This document shows, in pieces, positions 1 to 10,129 of a stretch of DNA of 64,000 bases. Location: positions 123,360 through 187,359 of the forward strand of contig JANYFY010000026.1 of assembly GCA_025359565.1 (NCBI GenBank), read 5' to 3'. The DNA comes from Gammaproteobacteria bacterium (GTDB lineage: Bacteria; Pseudomonadota; Gammaproteobacteria; Steroidobacterales; Steroidobacteraceae). The notes beneath the pieces are model-generated. The model saw only the letters and a list, made by a program, of their open reading frames with translations. It had not been told where the DNA came from and did not search any database. The translations under genes were made by a program, and so were the position numbers. Position 1 is the stretch's first letter; every line of letters begins with the position of its first letter.

Positions 1-674
1 AAGTGTACGATTTTGCCGTAATTATCGCCTAACACTTGAAATTCAATGTGACGCGGTTTTTCGAGAAATTTCTCCATGTACACTTGAGGATTGCCGAAAG
101 CGGCGAGCGCTTCAGACTGAGTTACGCTGATAGCATTGAGAAGTGAGGCATCGGTGTGCACTACGCGCATACCGCGACCGCCACCGCCACCGGAGGCTTT
201 AATAATTACCGGATAGCCGATGGTCTTGGCAATGCGAAAATTCTCGTCAATATCACTGCCTAGCGGCCCGTCGGATCCCGGCACACAAGGAACGCCGGCT
301 GCCTTCATCACTTTTATCGCGGAAACTTTGTCGCCCATCATACGAATGGTCTCAGCGCGCGGACCTACAAAGATAAAGCCGCTCTTTTCAACCCGCTCAG
401 CAAAATCGGCATTCTCTGAGAGAAATCCATAGCCTGGATGAATCGCCACCGAATCAGTCACCTCAGCGGCGCTGATAATTGCCGGCATGTTTAAGTATGA
501 AAGCGAGGATTGAGGGGGACCGATGCACACGGTTTCGTCGGCCAACAGCACATGTTTAGTATTAAAATCGGCGGTTGAATGAACCGCGACGGTTTTGATG
601 CCAAGTTCACGGCAGGCGCGCAGGATACGAAGCGCTATCTCGCCGCGGTTTGCAATAACAACTTTTTCAAGCAT
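1..674 (-). CDS. accC: Biotin carboxylase subunit of acetyl-CoA carboxylase, N-terminal part (cut by window edge)
   Basis: Carboxylates the biotin on BCCP using ATP and bicarbonate, the first half reaction of fatty acid synthesis, in the cytoplasm. The frame opens with ATG at 674-672 and runs leftwards off the window, giving about 224 of the usual 450 residues. It starts [17 protein letters not shown], the classical AccC N-terminus, has the [10 protein letters not shown] motif near residue 80 and the ATP-grasp glycine loop GGGGGRGM near 162-169. It begins 4 bases after the accB stop, so the two are clearly one transcription unit. No defects are seen in the visible part. The C-terminal half, with the catalytic Glu and Arg residues, lies outside the window. 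Confidence 0.97.
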   Translation of the reverse strand, partial: MLEKVVIANRGEIALRILRACRELGIKTVAVHSTADFNTKHVLLADETVCIGPPQSSLSYLNMPAIISAAEVTDSVAIHPGYGFLSENADFAERVEKSGFIFVGPRAETIRMMGDKVSAIKVMKAAGVPCVPGSDGPLGSDIDENFRIAKTIGYPVIIKASGGGGGRGMRVVHTDASLLNAISVTQSEALAAFGNPQVYMEKFLEKPRHIEFQVLGDNYGKIVH

Positions 675-678
675 CGGA

Positions 679-1173
679 TTATTCGATGATGAACAGAGGT
701 TGGCCGTATTCGACCGGATCTCCGTTGTTTGCGAGAATCGCGGTGACTCGCCCAACCTTATCCGCTTCGATTTGGTTCATCATCTTCATTGCCTCGATGA
801 TGCACAAGGTTTGACCTAGTTTAACCTCGGTGCCGATTTCAACAAATGGTTTAGAGCCTGGCGATGCGCACGCATAGTAAGTGCCAACCATGGGAGAGGA
901 TACTGTGTAATCATTGTTCGGCGGCCGAGCCGTCCCACTCGTGGCAGGAGCGGCCGCAGTTGCGCGCACCTCGGATCCATGCGTTGCACCGGGCAAGGTC
1001 GCTGCACCCGTCGGTAGGCTATACATCATGGGATTAACCATGGGTTGAGTTTGCATGGACCCGCGCGGATAGCGGCTAATACGTACTGATTCTTCGCCTT
1101 CAGATATTTCTAACTCTGATATGCCAGACTCTTCTAATAATTCGATAAGTTTTTTGACTTTGCGAATATCCAT
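679..1173 (-). CDS. accB: Biotin carboxyl carrier protein of acetyl-CoA carboxylase (BCCP)
   Basis: Carries the biotin that shuttles CO2 between AccC and the AccA/AccD carboxyltransferase. It has 164 residues, normal for BCCP. Residues 1-35 form the family N-terminal region ([18 protein letters not shown]), residues about 40-85 are an Ala/Pro/Thr-rich linker, and 88-164 are the biotinyl domain. The biotinylation motif [12 protein letters not shown] places the modified lysine at residue 130. The order aroQ-accB-accC is the standard gammaproteobacterial arrangement. The gap to aroQ upstream is only 26 bases, so co-transcription is likely. Confidence 0.97.
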   Translation of the reverse strand: MDIRKVKKLIELLEESGISELEISEGEESVRISRYPRGSMQTQPMVNPMMYSLPTGAATLPGATHGSEVRATAAAPATSGTARPPNNDYTVSSPMVGTYYACASPGSKPFVEIGTEVKLGQTLCIIEAMKMMNQIEADKVGRVTAILANNGDPVEYGQPLFIIE

Positions 1174-1199
1174 ACCGATCTCCCGAATATATTGTTGTA

Positions 1200-1661
1200 T
1201 TATTTAATTAAAGTGTGTGAGGACAGATCTAAGCGCCGGCACGCGGCTTCGAGTGCAAGTTCGTAGCCAACAGCTCCTAAACCCACAATGCACCCAACCG
1301 CAATGTCGGACAAATAGGAACGATGCCTGAATTCTTCGCGTGCAAACACATTGCTGAGATGCACCTCAATAAAAGGAATAGCCACCCCTAAGAAAGCGTC
1401 GCGCAATGCAATACTGGTGTGCGTCAGTGCCCCTGGATTGCAAACAATGAAGCTCACAGGGGTGTTTTTTGCCGTATGAATGTGCGCAATGAGTTCATGC
1501 TCGGCATTACTTTGCGCTGTGACTAGCTCATAACCTTTCGATCGAGCAAGCTGTGCAAGCCGGGTCTCGATGTCTTTTAAGGTTTCGGAACCATAAAGTG
1601 CAGGCTCGCGTGCTCCGAGAAGATTCAAGTTAGGTCCGTTGAGCAATAAAATTTGTGCCAT
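1200..1661 (-). CDS. aroQ: Type II 3-dehydroquinate dehydratase
   Basis: Dehydrates 3-dehydroquinate to 3-dehydroshikimate, third step of the shikimate pathway, cytoplasmic dodecamer. The 153-residue length is typical. It starts with the family signature [15 protein letters not shown] (residues 5-20). Tyr23 is the expected catalytic tyrosine, [10 protein letters not shown] holds His81, and the IEVHLSN motif holds His101. It is the first of the aroQ-accB-accC group. A spacer of 188 bases separates it from the tlpA-like gene, so it may have its own promoter there. No assignable promoter was found in that spacer. Confidence 0.96.
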   Translation of the reverse strand: MAQILLLNGPNLNLLGAREPALYGSETLKDIETRLAQLARSKGYELVTAQSNAEHELIAHIHTAKNTPVSFIVCNPGALTHTSIALRDAFLGVAIPFIEVHLSNVFAREEFRHRSYLSDIAVGCIVGLGAVGYELALEAACRRLDLSSHTLIK

Positions 1662-1817
1662 AAGGTCCGCGATAATAACCAGATTTGGGGGGGAATAGGC
1701 AAGCTTACGCTGCGAACGTCGGCAGATTGCGCGTTTTTAGGGGTCGAAGTGCGCCTAACCGACTTTAACAGGCCTTGATAGCGTCGTAGTGACCCCTTAA
1801 CGACGCCTCAATGACGC

Positions 1818-1856
1818 CTTTAAGGCCCTTTAAGGCCCTTTAAGGCTCTTTAAGGC
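1818..1856. repeat. Four tandem copies of a 10-base CTTTAAGGCC-type repeat
   Basis: Near-exact units with a 10-base period run from 1818 to 1856 (CTTTAAGGCC, CTTTAAGGCC, CTTTAAGGCT, CTTTAAGGC). The TAA stop of the tlpA-like gene on the minus strand lies in the last unit. Each unit is nearly self-complementary, so the array could fold, but no U tract follows. It is probably a simple slippage repeat at the end of that gene. Confidence 0.85.
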
Positions 1857-2596
1857 GATCCGATGCGATCGAGTCCCGCGGCAATTGCCCTGCGGGCGGC
1901 ATTTAGCGCCGCACGGCTTGTGCCGGCCGCAGGGGTCGTACCAGCCGCAGGGCTGGTACTGGCCGGAGGGCTGTTATTGAGCAACTCAACCTCGGCCATA
2001 ATTAACTCTGCCTGGGGTCGATGTAATTCGCCCATGAATAACGCGACCACTTCGCCGTGCCGATCCGTAAAAAGGGTAAACGGGAAAGCCGGTGTTTGCA
2101 CGCCCAACAAGGCCATTACGTCGAGGACATCTTGCTCTCCAACGAGCAGGGGATAGGGGATTTTGTATTGCTCGGCAAAAGATTTAACGGCCTTTGGCTC
2201 ATCGTAGGCGATGCCGATCACTTCTACATTACGCTGCGCCCAATCGTGGTGTAGTACCGCTAACAAAGGCATTTCTTGGCGGCAGGGAGCGCACCAGGTC
2301 GCCCAAAAGTTCAATATCAAGGACTTACCGGCCCAGGTGGATATTGACGTAGATTTGCCTGCTAGATCGGCCAAGGAAAATATCGGTAATTTTTCAGGGA
2401 TAGAGCTCCAGGGTGTTGCAAGGGGATCTGGGGGGGTGTCGGGGTGGACAGCGGTGACGGGATTGGCTATGGCAATTGGCGCGGTGTGGGTGTTTTTAAT
2501 GACGAGACCAAGCGCGACAACACCTAGGATAATAATGATACTAACGAGTAAGGTGCGTCCGTAGGGCCATGGGGCGGGGGTCGGGATGGGCGTCAC
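1850..2596 (-). CDS. Membrane-anchored TlpA/ResA-type thioredoxin-like protein
   Basis: Predicted periplasmic thiol-disulfide reductase of the TlpA/ResA family. Residues about 14-33 are a single N-terminal membrane anchor, 34-70 a Pro/Ala-rich linker, and 70-210 a thioredoxin fold. The redox motif is NFWATWCAPC with Cys102 and Cys105, and a cis-Pro region QTPAFPF follows near residue 168. The tail (about 212-248) is low-complexity Ala/Thr/Pro. The start is GTG at 2596-2594, overlapping the upstream stop as GTGA, which implies translational coupling to the DsbD alpha-type gene. The two products probably act together in periplasmic redox control. The exact substrate cannot be told. Confidence 0.85.
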   Translation of the reverse strand: MTPIPTPAPWPYGRTLLVSIIIILGVVALGLVIKNTHTAPIAIANPVTAVHPDTPPDPLATPWSSIPEKLPIFSLADLAGKSTSISTWAGKSLILNFWATWCAPCRQEMPLLAVLHHDWAQRNVEVIGIAYDEPKAVKSFAEQYKIPYPLLVGEQDVLDVMALLGVQTPAFPFTLFTDRHGEVVALFMGELHRPQAELIMAEVELLNNSPPASTSPAAGTTPAAGTSRAALNAARRAIAAGLDRIGSP

Positions 2597-3243
2597 GTGG
2601 CGGCCGGGGTTGCGAGTTTGCGGCCTTTGCGTAGCCTAAAACCGGCCAAAAGAAACGCTAAGCCGCCGCCGCCGATGGCGATCGCTTCCCAGGTTTGTGA
2701 CGCAGGTGTGTTTAAGGGGGGGCTGGTTGCGGGAAATAGCACTTTCGTGATGGGTGGATAACATAGGCCGGCTATCGCACAGCCTTGGTAGGTCACCTTA
2801 ATTTGTAGCGGATGAGCGCCATAGTCGTTGCGCGTGTAGGGCGCGCTGGCCTCCAGTTGCTGAAAATACACTACTTGGCGGCCGAAATTAGGGTCCGTTG
2901 TTACCCTGCCTTTCGGGAAATTCAACGGTTCGACTTCGAGACCTGGGCTTTCGCCTTTAACCGCTATTTTCTGCTGGTACAGGTAATACCCGTCGGCGAT
3001 GACCCAGTGGAGGTGTAAAAGGCTGGCATCGGCGTCTGCTGAAGCCCGAAACGCGACGTCTGGAGCGAGAAAATCGTTGCTATGGACGGGGTTTCCTTGC
3101 GTCCACCAGGGTTTGGCGTGCAAGGTTCCTGTTGCGAACATGAGTGTGAGGGCGAGGGCGATTGCGCAGCTTGATATCACTTGCCGGGATCGCCTTACCG
3201 GCCAGGGCGTGGAGAAAAATAGGGGTGGGTTTTGCGAGTTCAT
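2593..3243 (-). CDS. Free-standing DsbD N-terminal (alpha) domain protein
   Basis: Matches the periplasmic alpha domain of thiol:disulfide interchange protein DsbD. The cysteine pair motif YQGCAIAGLCYPP (five residues between the cysteines) and the upstream motif ADGYYLYQQKI are characteristic. From ATG at 3243-3241 the protein has 216 residues: a signal peptide ending near LHA-KPWW (residue about 43), the alpha domain, then one membrane segment (about 185-202) and a basic tail. The central eight-helix beta domain and the CxxC gamma domain of normal DsbD (about 570 residues) are absent. A longer reading from 3339 adds a repetitive Arg/Pro/Thr stretch and is less likely. Synteny (next to aroQ-accB) is where dsbD usually lies. 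Confidence 0.8.
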   Translation of the reverse strand: MNSQNPPLFFSTPWPVRRSRQVISSCAIALALTLMFATGTLHAKPWWTQGNPVHSNDFLAPDVAFRASADADASLLHLHWVIADGYYLYQQKIAVKGESPGLEVEPLNFPKGRVTTDPNFGRQVVYFQQLEASAPYTRNDYGAHPLQIKVTYQGCAIAGLCYPPITKVLFPATSPPLNTPASQTWEAIAIGGGGLAFLLAGFRLRKGRKLATPAAT

Positions 3244-3294
3244 AGGGTTTTCCAGTGGATTTAAGTGGAAGGGGGTCAAGATTCGGCGGAGGGT

Positions 3295-3332
3295 GTCACG
3301 GGTTGGGCGGAGAGGGTCACGGGTTGGGCGGA
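3295..3332. repeat. Tandem direct repeat, two 17-base copies with a 21-base period
   Basis: GTCACGGGTTGGGCGGA occurs at 3295-3311 and again at 3316-3332. It lies just upstream of the DsbD alpha-type start and explains the RPTRD duplication in the N-terminal extension of that frame. This is a reason to prefer the internal start at 3243. Confidence 0.8.
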
Positions 3333-3363
3333 AGGGCAAATCACAATTAATTCCTCGCTACCC

Positions 3364-3392
3364 CTTGAATCATGGAATTCAGTCGCTATCAT
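3364..3392 (+). promoter_or_regulatory. Putative groES-groEL promoter
   Basis: TTGAAT at 3365-3370 and TATCAT at 3387-3392 are separated by 16 bases and fit a sigma70 promoter. The preceding base gives CTTGAA at 3364-3369, the -35 core of heat-shock sigma32 promoters, although a clear CCCCAT-type -10 is missing. The -10 ends at the first base of the CIRCE operator. Assignment is by position and motif only. Confidence 0.5.
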
Positions 3393-3418
3393 TAGCAGCC
3401 AAGAGACGAGAGTGCTAA
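3392..3418. promoter_or_regulatory. CIRCE operator (HrcA binding site)
   Basis: TTAGCAGCC at 3392-3400, nine bases, then GAGTGCTAA at 3410-3418. The consensus is TTAGCACTC-N9-GAGTGCTAA, so the right arm is perfect, the left arm matches 7 of 9, and the spacing is exact. Its place between the -10 and groES indicates repression of groESL by HrcA, relieved on heat shock. Confidence 0.85.
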
Positions 3419-3474
3419 CAATCTTCTCGCTCATTCATTCTTTAATAGTACCCAAGCAATAGGAGTCTTGTCTT

Positions 3475-3768
3475 ATGAAGATTCGTCCCCTTCATGACCG
3501 TGTGATCGTGAAACGAGAAGCAGAAGAGCGTAAGTCTCCCGGTGGCATAGTGATACCGGATACCGCTGCAGAGAAACCCATTTTTGGAAAAGTGGTGGCC
3601 GTTGGTAAGGGCAAAATTCTGGAAAATGGCGATGTGCGCCCGCTCGACTTGAAGGTCGGCGATAGGATTTTGTTCGGTAAGTACAGCGGCACTGAAGTGA
3701 AGATGGATGGCGATGAACTCGTGGTAATGCGCGAAGAAGACGTCATGGCTGTGGTCGAAGGCAAGTAA
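3475..3768 (+). CDS. groES: Co-chaperonin GroES (Cpn10)
   Basis: Caps the GroEL ring in ATP-dependent protein folding, cytoplasm. The 97-residue length is standard. It begins [18 protein letters not shown], has the mobile loop around residues 17-32 ([12 protein letters not shown]) and the typical [13 protein letters not shown] and [14 protein letters not shown] motifs. The start is preceded by AATAGGAG. It lies 59 bases before groEL in the usual bicistronic operon, under the CIRCE operator at 3392-3418. Confidence 0.98.
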   Translation: MKIRPLHDRVIVKREAEERKSPGGIVIPDTAAEKPIFGKVVAVGKGKILENGDVRPLDLKVGDRILFGKYSGTEVKMDGDELVVMREEDVMAVVEGK

Positions 3769-3805
3769 GCCTTCCGACCCGCAATCCGGTTATTCATTCA
3801 TTTAA

Positions 3806-5479
<1,674 letters not shown>

Positions 5480-5521
5480 ATCCTGTACAGCGGGGCGATT
5501 TCCCGCAAGTTCAGGTTTGTC

Positions 5522-5550
5522 AAAAAAGCGGGCTTCGGCCCGCTTTTTTT
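5522..5550 (+). terminator. Rho-independent terminator after groEL
   Basis: A GCGGGC / GCCCGC stem closed by a TTCG tetraloop is flanked by A6 on the left and T7 on the right. This is a strong intrinsic terminator for groESL. The A/T flanks can extend the stem and make it usable in both directions. Confidence 0.93.
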
Positions 5551-5673
5551 ATGGTGCGCGAGGCCGTACGCATTATGTATAGTTCGCGATTGTGTGAACC
5601 GCAACCTGACGAACCGTGTCACTTTGTGTCCTAATATTGAAGCCTAATTCCTTGCCGCACTAAAAATATTCTT

Positions 5674-5701
5674 TAATCAGTGCGCTAGTTCATATCGATA
5701 A
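5674..5701 (+). promoter_or_regulatory. Weak sigma28-like promoter candidate before the pilus operon
   Basis: ATCGATAA at 5694-5701 matches 6 of 8 bases of the FliA -10 element GCCGATAA. TAAT at 5674-5677 resembles the TAAA -35 core, but the spacing is one base longer than usual. The hit is tentative and gains weight only from the FliA-type sigma gene at 22793. The remainder of 5551-5768 shows no gene. Confidence 0.2.
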
Positions 5702-5768
5702 AATCCAGAGACTGATGAAATACAGTCCGTAATGATTTCAATTCATTTTTTTACCAACGGAGATATAG

Positions 5769-6254
5769 ATGATGGTCAACAAGAATGCCTGCACAAAAAT
5801 TGTCTCAATGGGCATAGCCCTATCGGCAATTTTGATGTCCGCATCGACCATGGCAGCCGGTACGAACACTCTTACCGTTACCGCCAATGTCGTCGGCACA
5901 TGTAAATTTTCAACTACCACTTCAACGCTTGCCTTTGGCGCGTTGGATCCCAGCGTCGGCGTGGCCGTGAACGCTGCTGGATCCACCAACTATTGGTGCA
6001 CTAAGGGCGTAACGACTGCTGCAATCGCTGCGGACAACGGAGCCAATCCGGTTGGCGCAGTACGCAACATGAAGCATGCAACGTTGGCTGACGTGATTCC
6101 CTACAGTCTGGTACTGACTCCGTCTGCAACAGCGCCGGGTGGTCCTGGACTTGCTTTGACTTTAGGTCTAGCAGGCACGGTTGCGGGTCCTGCGTATACA
6201 GCCGTCTCAGCCGGAAATTATTCCGACACTGTGACGTTGTCTATCACTCCGTAA
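5769..6254 (+). CDS. Csu-type pilin, spore coat U (SCPU) domain protein
   Basis: Predicted major subunit of an archaic chaperone-usher pilus, exported and assembled on the outer membrane. The 161 residues start with a signal peptide ending near STMA-AGTN (residue about 30). The SCPU fold follows, with VVGTCKFSTTTSTLAFGALDP at the N-terminus of the domain (Cys near 45), a second Cys (YWCTKG) and the family ending GNYSDTVTLSITP. The closing beta strand is typical of subunits joined by donor-strand exchange. It is the first gene of a five-gene set. A hairpin separates it from the second pilin. Confidence 0.88.
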   Translation: MMVNKNACTKIVSMGIALSAILMSASTMAAGTNTLTVTANVVGTCKFSTTTSTLAFGALDPSVGVAVNAAGSTNYWCTKGVTTAAIAADNGANPVGAVRNMKHATLADVIPYSLVLTPSATAPGGPGLALTLGLAGTVAGPAYTAVSAGNYSDTVTLSITP

Positions 6255-6304
6255 CGTTAAGAGGCGTACAAAGGCCAGAGCGAAGTATAGATGATTGTTT
6301 GTTA

Positions 6305-6334
6305 CAGCATCGCCGGCCTGGGCTGGCGATGCTG
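6305..6334 (+). other. Perfect 10-bp hairpin between the two pilin genes
   Basis: CAGCATCGCC (6305-6314) and GGCGATGCTG (6325-6334) are exact inverted repeats around a 10-base loop. No U tract follows. It is better read as an mRNA-stabilising or partial-termination hairpin that raises the first pilin relative to downstream genes than as a full terminator. Confidence 0.6.
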
Positions 6335-6368
6335 CTTAGTGAGATTCTCATAATGAATGGGATGGCAC

Positions 6369-6905
6369 ATGAAATCTGGGTCTACTAACAATTTACTGCA
6401 TAAAGCTGCTTTAGTGGCGGTGCCGACCTTTATGTTGCTTGTGGGGCCATTGCTTGCTGCCAATAAAAATAATGTTAGCGTATCGGCTACTGTTTTAAAT
6501 AAAAGTGGATGTTTTTTTGTCGGCGCAACGACTGCTCTGGCATTTGGCAATATCGACCCGTCTTTGAATACCAATGCGACTGCGACCGCGAATCTTACTG
6601 TGCAGTGCAAAGGAAATGCAGGCACTACTAATTTTCTAATCAATCGGAATTCAGGCCAGAACGCTTCGGGCGCTACGCTACGCATGCAGAACACTGCAGC
6701 TTTGGGCAATTTTCTACCTTACACTATTAACCTCAATGGTCCCACAGGACCTATTTGGGCGGGCGGCGGTATTGTTTCTTCGGCACCGATTGCCTACAAC
6801 ACCAACGTTATTTTTGTATTGGGAGCTAATGTGACTCCCGCAAACTATCAACCTGCGGTTGCCGGTCCCTATTCCGATAGCGTCATATTGACGATTACGC
6901 CTTAA
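6369..6905 (+). CDS. Second Csu-type pilin, SCPU domain protein
   Basis: Second SCPU-domain subunit of the pilus operon. From ATG at 6369 it has 178 residues; an earlier ATG at 6357 would add four residues before the basic start of the signal peptide. The signal peptide ends near GPLLA-ANKNN. The domain carries KSGCFFVGATTALAFGNIDP with the first Cys, QCKGNAGT with the second, and the family ending GPYSDSVILTITP. It lies between the first pilin and the chaperone, so it is likely a structural or adaptor subunit. Confidence 0.86.
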   Translation: MKSGSTNNLLHKAALVAVPTFMLLVGPLLAANKNNVSVSATVLNKSGCFFVGATTALAFGNIDPSLNTNATATANLTVQCKGNAGTTNFLINRNSGQNASGATLRMQNTAALGNFLPYTINLNGPTGPIWAGGGIVSSAPIAYNTNVIFVLGANVTPANYQPAVAGPYSDSVILTITP

Positions 6906-6987
6906 AGTTATCAGCTAGCTGCAATACATAGTGTCGTGGGCTACGTGTTACCATTCGGTCAAACACCTAATTTAAAAGAGTATTAGT

Positions 6988-7710
6988 TTGCTAAAAAACC
7001 GTATTGTCTGCTGGTTAGCCAGTTGCTTAATTTGCGGAAGTGCTTTGGCGGGCGACTTTGCCGTGTCGCCTATTCGCTTGGACTTTGACCGGTCAACTAA
7101 AACCGGGGTGATCACCATCAGTAATGACGGCGATGATAATTTACAAATACAAATGAAAGCTTTTGAATGGACTCAGGATGCAGAAGGTAAGGATCAATAT
7201 CAAGAAACAGAGGACTTAATTTTCTTTCCTAAGATAGCCACGGTGGCGAAAGGCGAGAAACGACTGCTGCGTACTAGCTACAAGTTTCCCGCGACTGAAC
7301 GGCAAAAAACTTACCGATTATTTATAGAAGAAATACCAGGCCCGCAAAAGTCGGCCGCTCCTGGCGCGCAAATTACTGTGGCCGTGCGATTTGGCGTCCC
7401 CATTTTTCTCAAGCCATTAGTTGATGAAGTTAAGGGCGAGATAGAAAACGTAAAATATGCAGAGAATAAACTTAAAGTTACGATTAGAAATGCCGGTAAT
7501 ACACATTTCTTTATTAATAGTATTCAAATAAAAAATGCCGATGTGGTGACTGACGAGCAAAAGGGCTGGTATTTGCTCGCAGGGGCGCGTCGTACGTACG
7601 AATTCGCACTTAAGCAGCCTTGTTCTGCTTTAGGAAAATTCGCTGTTAACGTGAGATCCGATTCTGTTGAATTCAACCGAACCATTGATGCCCTCGTGTG
7701 CAACCCGTAA
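6988..7710 (+). CDS. Periplasmic pilus chaperone, CsuC-like
   Basis: Periplasmic chaperone that folds pilins and delivers them to the usher. It has 240 residues, with a signal peptide ending near SALA-GDFAV. The N-terminal Ig-like domain (about 22-145) shows the family patterns VSPIRLDFDRS, FFPKIATVAKGEKRLLR and YRLFIEEIP. The second domain covers about 150-240. The start is TTG at 6988 with AAAAGAG 7 bases upstream. Its 3' end overlaps the usher gene by about 23 bases. Confidence 0.87.
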   Translation: MLKNRIVCWLASCLICGSALAGDFAVSPIRLDFDRSTKTGVITISNDGDDNLQIQMKAFEWTQDAEGKDQYQETEDLIFFPKIATVAKGEKRLLRTSYKFPATERQKTYRLFIEEIPGPQKSAAPGAQITVAVRFGVPIFLKPLVDEVKGEIENVKYAENKLKVTIRNAGNTHFFINSIQIKNADVVTDEQKGWYLLAGARRTYEFALKQPCSALGKFAVNVRSDSVEFNRTIDALVCNP

Positions 7711-10129
7711 GTTTGCGCCGGTGCTGCGTGCAGTAGTTCCCTACCTGTTTTTTTTTGTAGTGAATAGCGCGTACGCTGCGCCTACAAATTTACCGTCGGC
7801 CAGCAACGCAGTGGTGTCAGTTAATCTCAATAGTGTTGCCAAGGGAGAGTTCGTCGTTTGGGTGACGGCTGACGGGCGTTATCTCATAAAATTGTCTGAC
7901 TTGGTATCCATGGGCATTGTTGCTCCGGCGGGCGATCGCGTTGACATTGAAGGCGAGGCGTATTTGGTATTGCAAAGTTTGCAAAAAGCCAAGGTTAAGC
8001 TCGACGAGAACACCCAGACATTTGATATCGACTCGGCACCTGATACTTTGGGTAAACAGGTTATTGATTTGCTACCGCATGAGCATGTCAATAGCATTAT
8101 TCCGCAAGACAGCAGCGCATTTCTAAATTATCGCGCGGGATTTAGTGGGAGTAACCAATCGTCGAGAGTATTTTCCCTGTACGAAGAGTTGGGAATCTCA
8201 CGCCACAATTATTTATTTCTCAGTGACGGCAGTTTTATCACGTCGAATGGCAAGAGCACGTTTGTACGCAATATTTCGAGTCTTACCTATGATAGACGTG
8301 AGAATTTCTCACGCGAAACCTGGGGTGATCTTTTTACAGTCACTGGTGAATTTGGCAGTACGCTAAATCTCGGCGGATTTAGCTTTGGCAAACTGTATTC
8401 CGAGCAACCCAATTTTGTTAAGCGACCTATGGCAAATTTTACGACTAATGCGACGTTGCCGGCGGAGGCTACAATTTTTCTTAACGGGTTGCCGATTCGC
8501 ACTCAAAAAGTATCACCTGGCGTATTTGATTTGCGGAATTTAAATTATTTTGGCGGCGCCCAAGACATTCAGATCCAAGTCAAGGATGGCTTAGGTCAGA
8601 CAAAAATATACAACTATAAATATTATTTTACCGACGACTTACTGCGCCAAGGATTACATGAATACAATTATGCAGCGGGTTTTTTACGACGGAACTTTGG
8701 AGTAAGTAGCTTTGATTACGGCCCTTTTGGCGCCTCTTTCTATCATCGCTATGGGTATAGCGAGAATTTTACGCTAGGAGCTCGGGGTGAAGCGCTATCA
8801 GGAAGCTACAATGTGGGTCCTTTAGCAGTTTATCGAATCGGTCAATTAGGGGTTATTTCCAGCAGTTTGGCGTTCAATCACTCTAAGGGACAGTCTGTAG
8901 ATGCACTCAGCGGAGATGTGGCCGCCACCGGCGCGGCGTCCGACGGAACAGCGATGTCCTTACACTACAGCTATCAGTCGGGTAGATTTATAAGCACTGC
9001 GGGGATTCTTAAATACAGCCGCGGATACAGTGCCACCACCCAATTGACGAATTTTGCGGGCTTAGATCGGCTAGATCGCATAGAACGCGAAATGGACATA
9101 AGTCTGGGCTACGGCTCGGCAAAATCCGGGAGTTTCGGCGTCAATTTTACGGACCTTAAGAAATACCAAGGCCAAAACACTTCGTTTTTTGTGGTAAATT
9201 TTACTCGTCCTGTTCCAGGCAAAGCCAATCTGTTTGCGTCTTATAGCACGGGAACGTCGCTTGCCAACGGTTCTGCCTTCTTTATGGGCATCGCCTGGTA
9301 TCCAACAATCGATTACAGCGCAAGTTTTTCTTCTGAGAAACCCACTCGCGGGGGTGCCACTAGCGTGCTTGAAAGTGGTAGCAATGTGCCTATTGGTGAG
9401 GGGCTTGGCTATCGTGTTGCTTTAGAGCATGGGGCGACCTTAAATGGGGCGGCACCTACTTTGCAATACAATACTCGGACGGGTTCCATTCTTGCCGATG
9501 TGAGTTCTCAAACAGCCGATGGAGTTAACACGCAGACCTATAATTTCGCCTATGCGGGGTCCGTGCTTAAAGTAGCCGATCAACCTTTGGGTTTCAGTCG
9601 GCCAGTGACCGATAGTTTCGGCTACGTACTATTAGATCGGTTAGAGAATGTTCGCGTTTATCAAAACAACCAAGATATGGGTAAGACAGACGCAGCCGGT
9701 CGGGTGTTTTTGCCGTTCATGGGATCGTTTGTTGAGAATCAAATCTCGATAAGCGATAAGGATATACCGATTGACTACCATATTGAAGAAGTAACTCGCT
9801 TTGTGTCGCCCAATTTTCGCAGCGGTAGTTTGATTAAATTTGTCGCAACTCGTATTCAAGCCATTACGGGGAAATTACGCGTGCGCTTGAGTGGTTTTAA
9901 AGAGTCGATAGCCGCAGAATACATTGAGATTGAATTGCGGCAAGGCGCTAAAATTACGCTGCTGGCCACCGGTAGAAGCGGGGAGTTCTATGCAGAGAAT
10001 CTGGCGGCGGGCGCTTACCTGGCAAAGTTCAGTTTTAAAAATCATCCCTGTGAATTTCAGGTAAGCGTGCCACAATCTAATGAAATGCTAGTAGATTTAA
10101 AGGAGTTAGTATGTGAAGCAGCCCCTTAG
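7688..10129 (+). CDS. Outer-membrane usher, CsuD-like
   Basis: Beta-barrel platform that secretes and polymerises the pilins. ATG at 7688 gives 813 residues and a good signal peptide ending VNSAYA-APTN; a TTG at 7667 would add seven residues. The frame contains the usher N-terminal domain, the barrel with FLSDGSFITSNG and the plug-like region near ATIFLNGLPIRTQKVSPGVF, and the C-terminal domains (FGYVLLDRLENVRVYQN and the last 80 residues). The archaic ushers are of this length. It overlaps both the chaperone before it and the SCPU gene after it. Confidence 0.9.
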   Translation: MPSCATRKFAPVLRAVVPYLFFFVVNSAYAAPTNLPSASNAVVSVNLNSVAKGEFVVWVTADGRYLIKLSDLVSMGIVAPAGDRVDIEGEAYLVLQSLQKAKVKLDENTQTFDIDSAPDTLGKQVIDLLPHEHVNSIIPQDSSAFLNYRAGFSGSNQSSRVFSLYEELGISRHNYLFLSDGSFITSNGKSTFVRNISSLTYDRRENFSRETWGDLFTVTGEFGSTLNLGGFSFGKLYSEQPNFVKRPMANFTTNATLPAEATIFLNGLPIRTQKVSPGVFDLRNLNYFGGAQDIQIQVKDGLGQTKIYNYKYYFTDDLLRQGLHEYNYAAGFLRRNFGVSSFDYGPFGASFYHRYGYSENFTLGARGEALSGSYNVGPLAVYRIGQLGVISSSLAFNHSKGQSVDALSGDVAATGAASDGTAMSLHYSYQSGRFISTAGILKYSRGYSATTQLTNFAGLDRLDRIEREMDISLGYGSAKSGSFGVNFTDLKKYQGQNTSFFVVNFTRPVPGKANLFASYSTGTSLANGSAFFMGIAWYPTIDYSASFSSEKPTRGGATSVLESGSNVPIGEGLGYRVALEHGATLNGAAPTLQYNTRTGSILADVSSQTADGVNTQTYNFAYAGSVLKVADQPLGFSRPVTDSFGYVLLDRLENVRVYQNNQDMGKTDAAGRVFLPFMGSFVENQISISDKDIPIDYHIEEVTRFVSPNFRSGSLIKFVATRIQAITGKLRVRLSGFKESIAAEYIEIELRQGAKITLLATGRSGEFYAENLAAGAYLAKFSFKNHPCEFQVSVPQSNEMLVDLKELVCEAAP

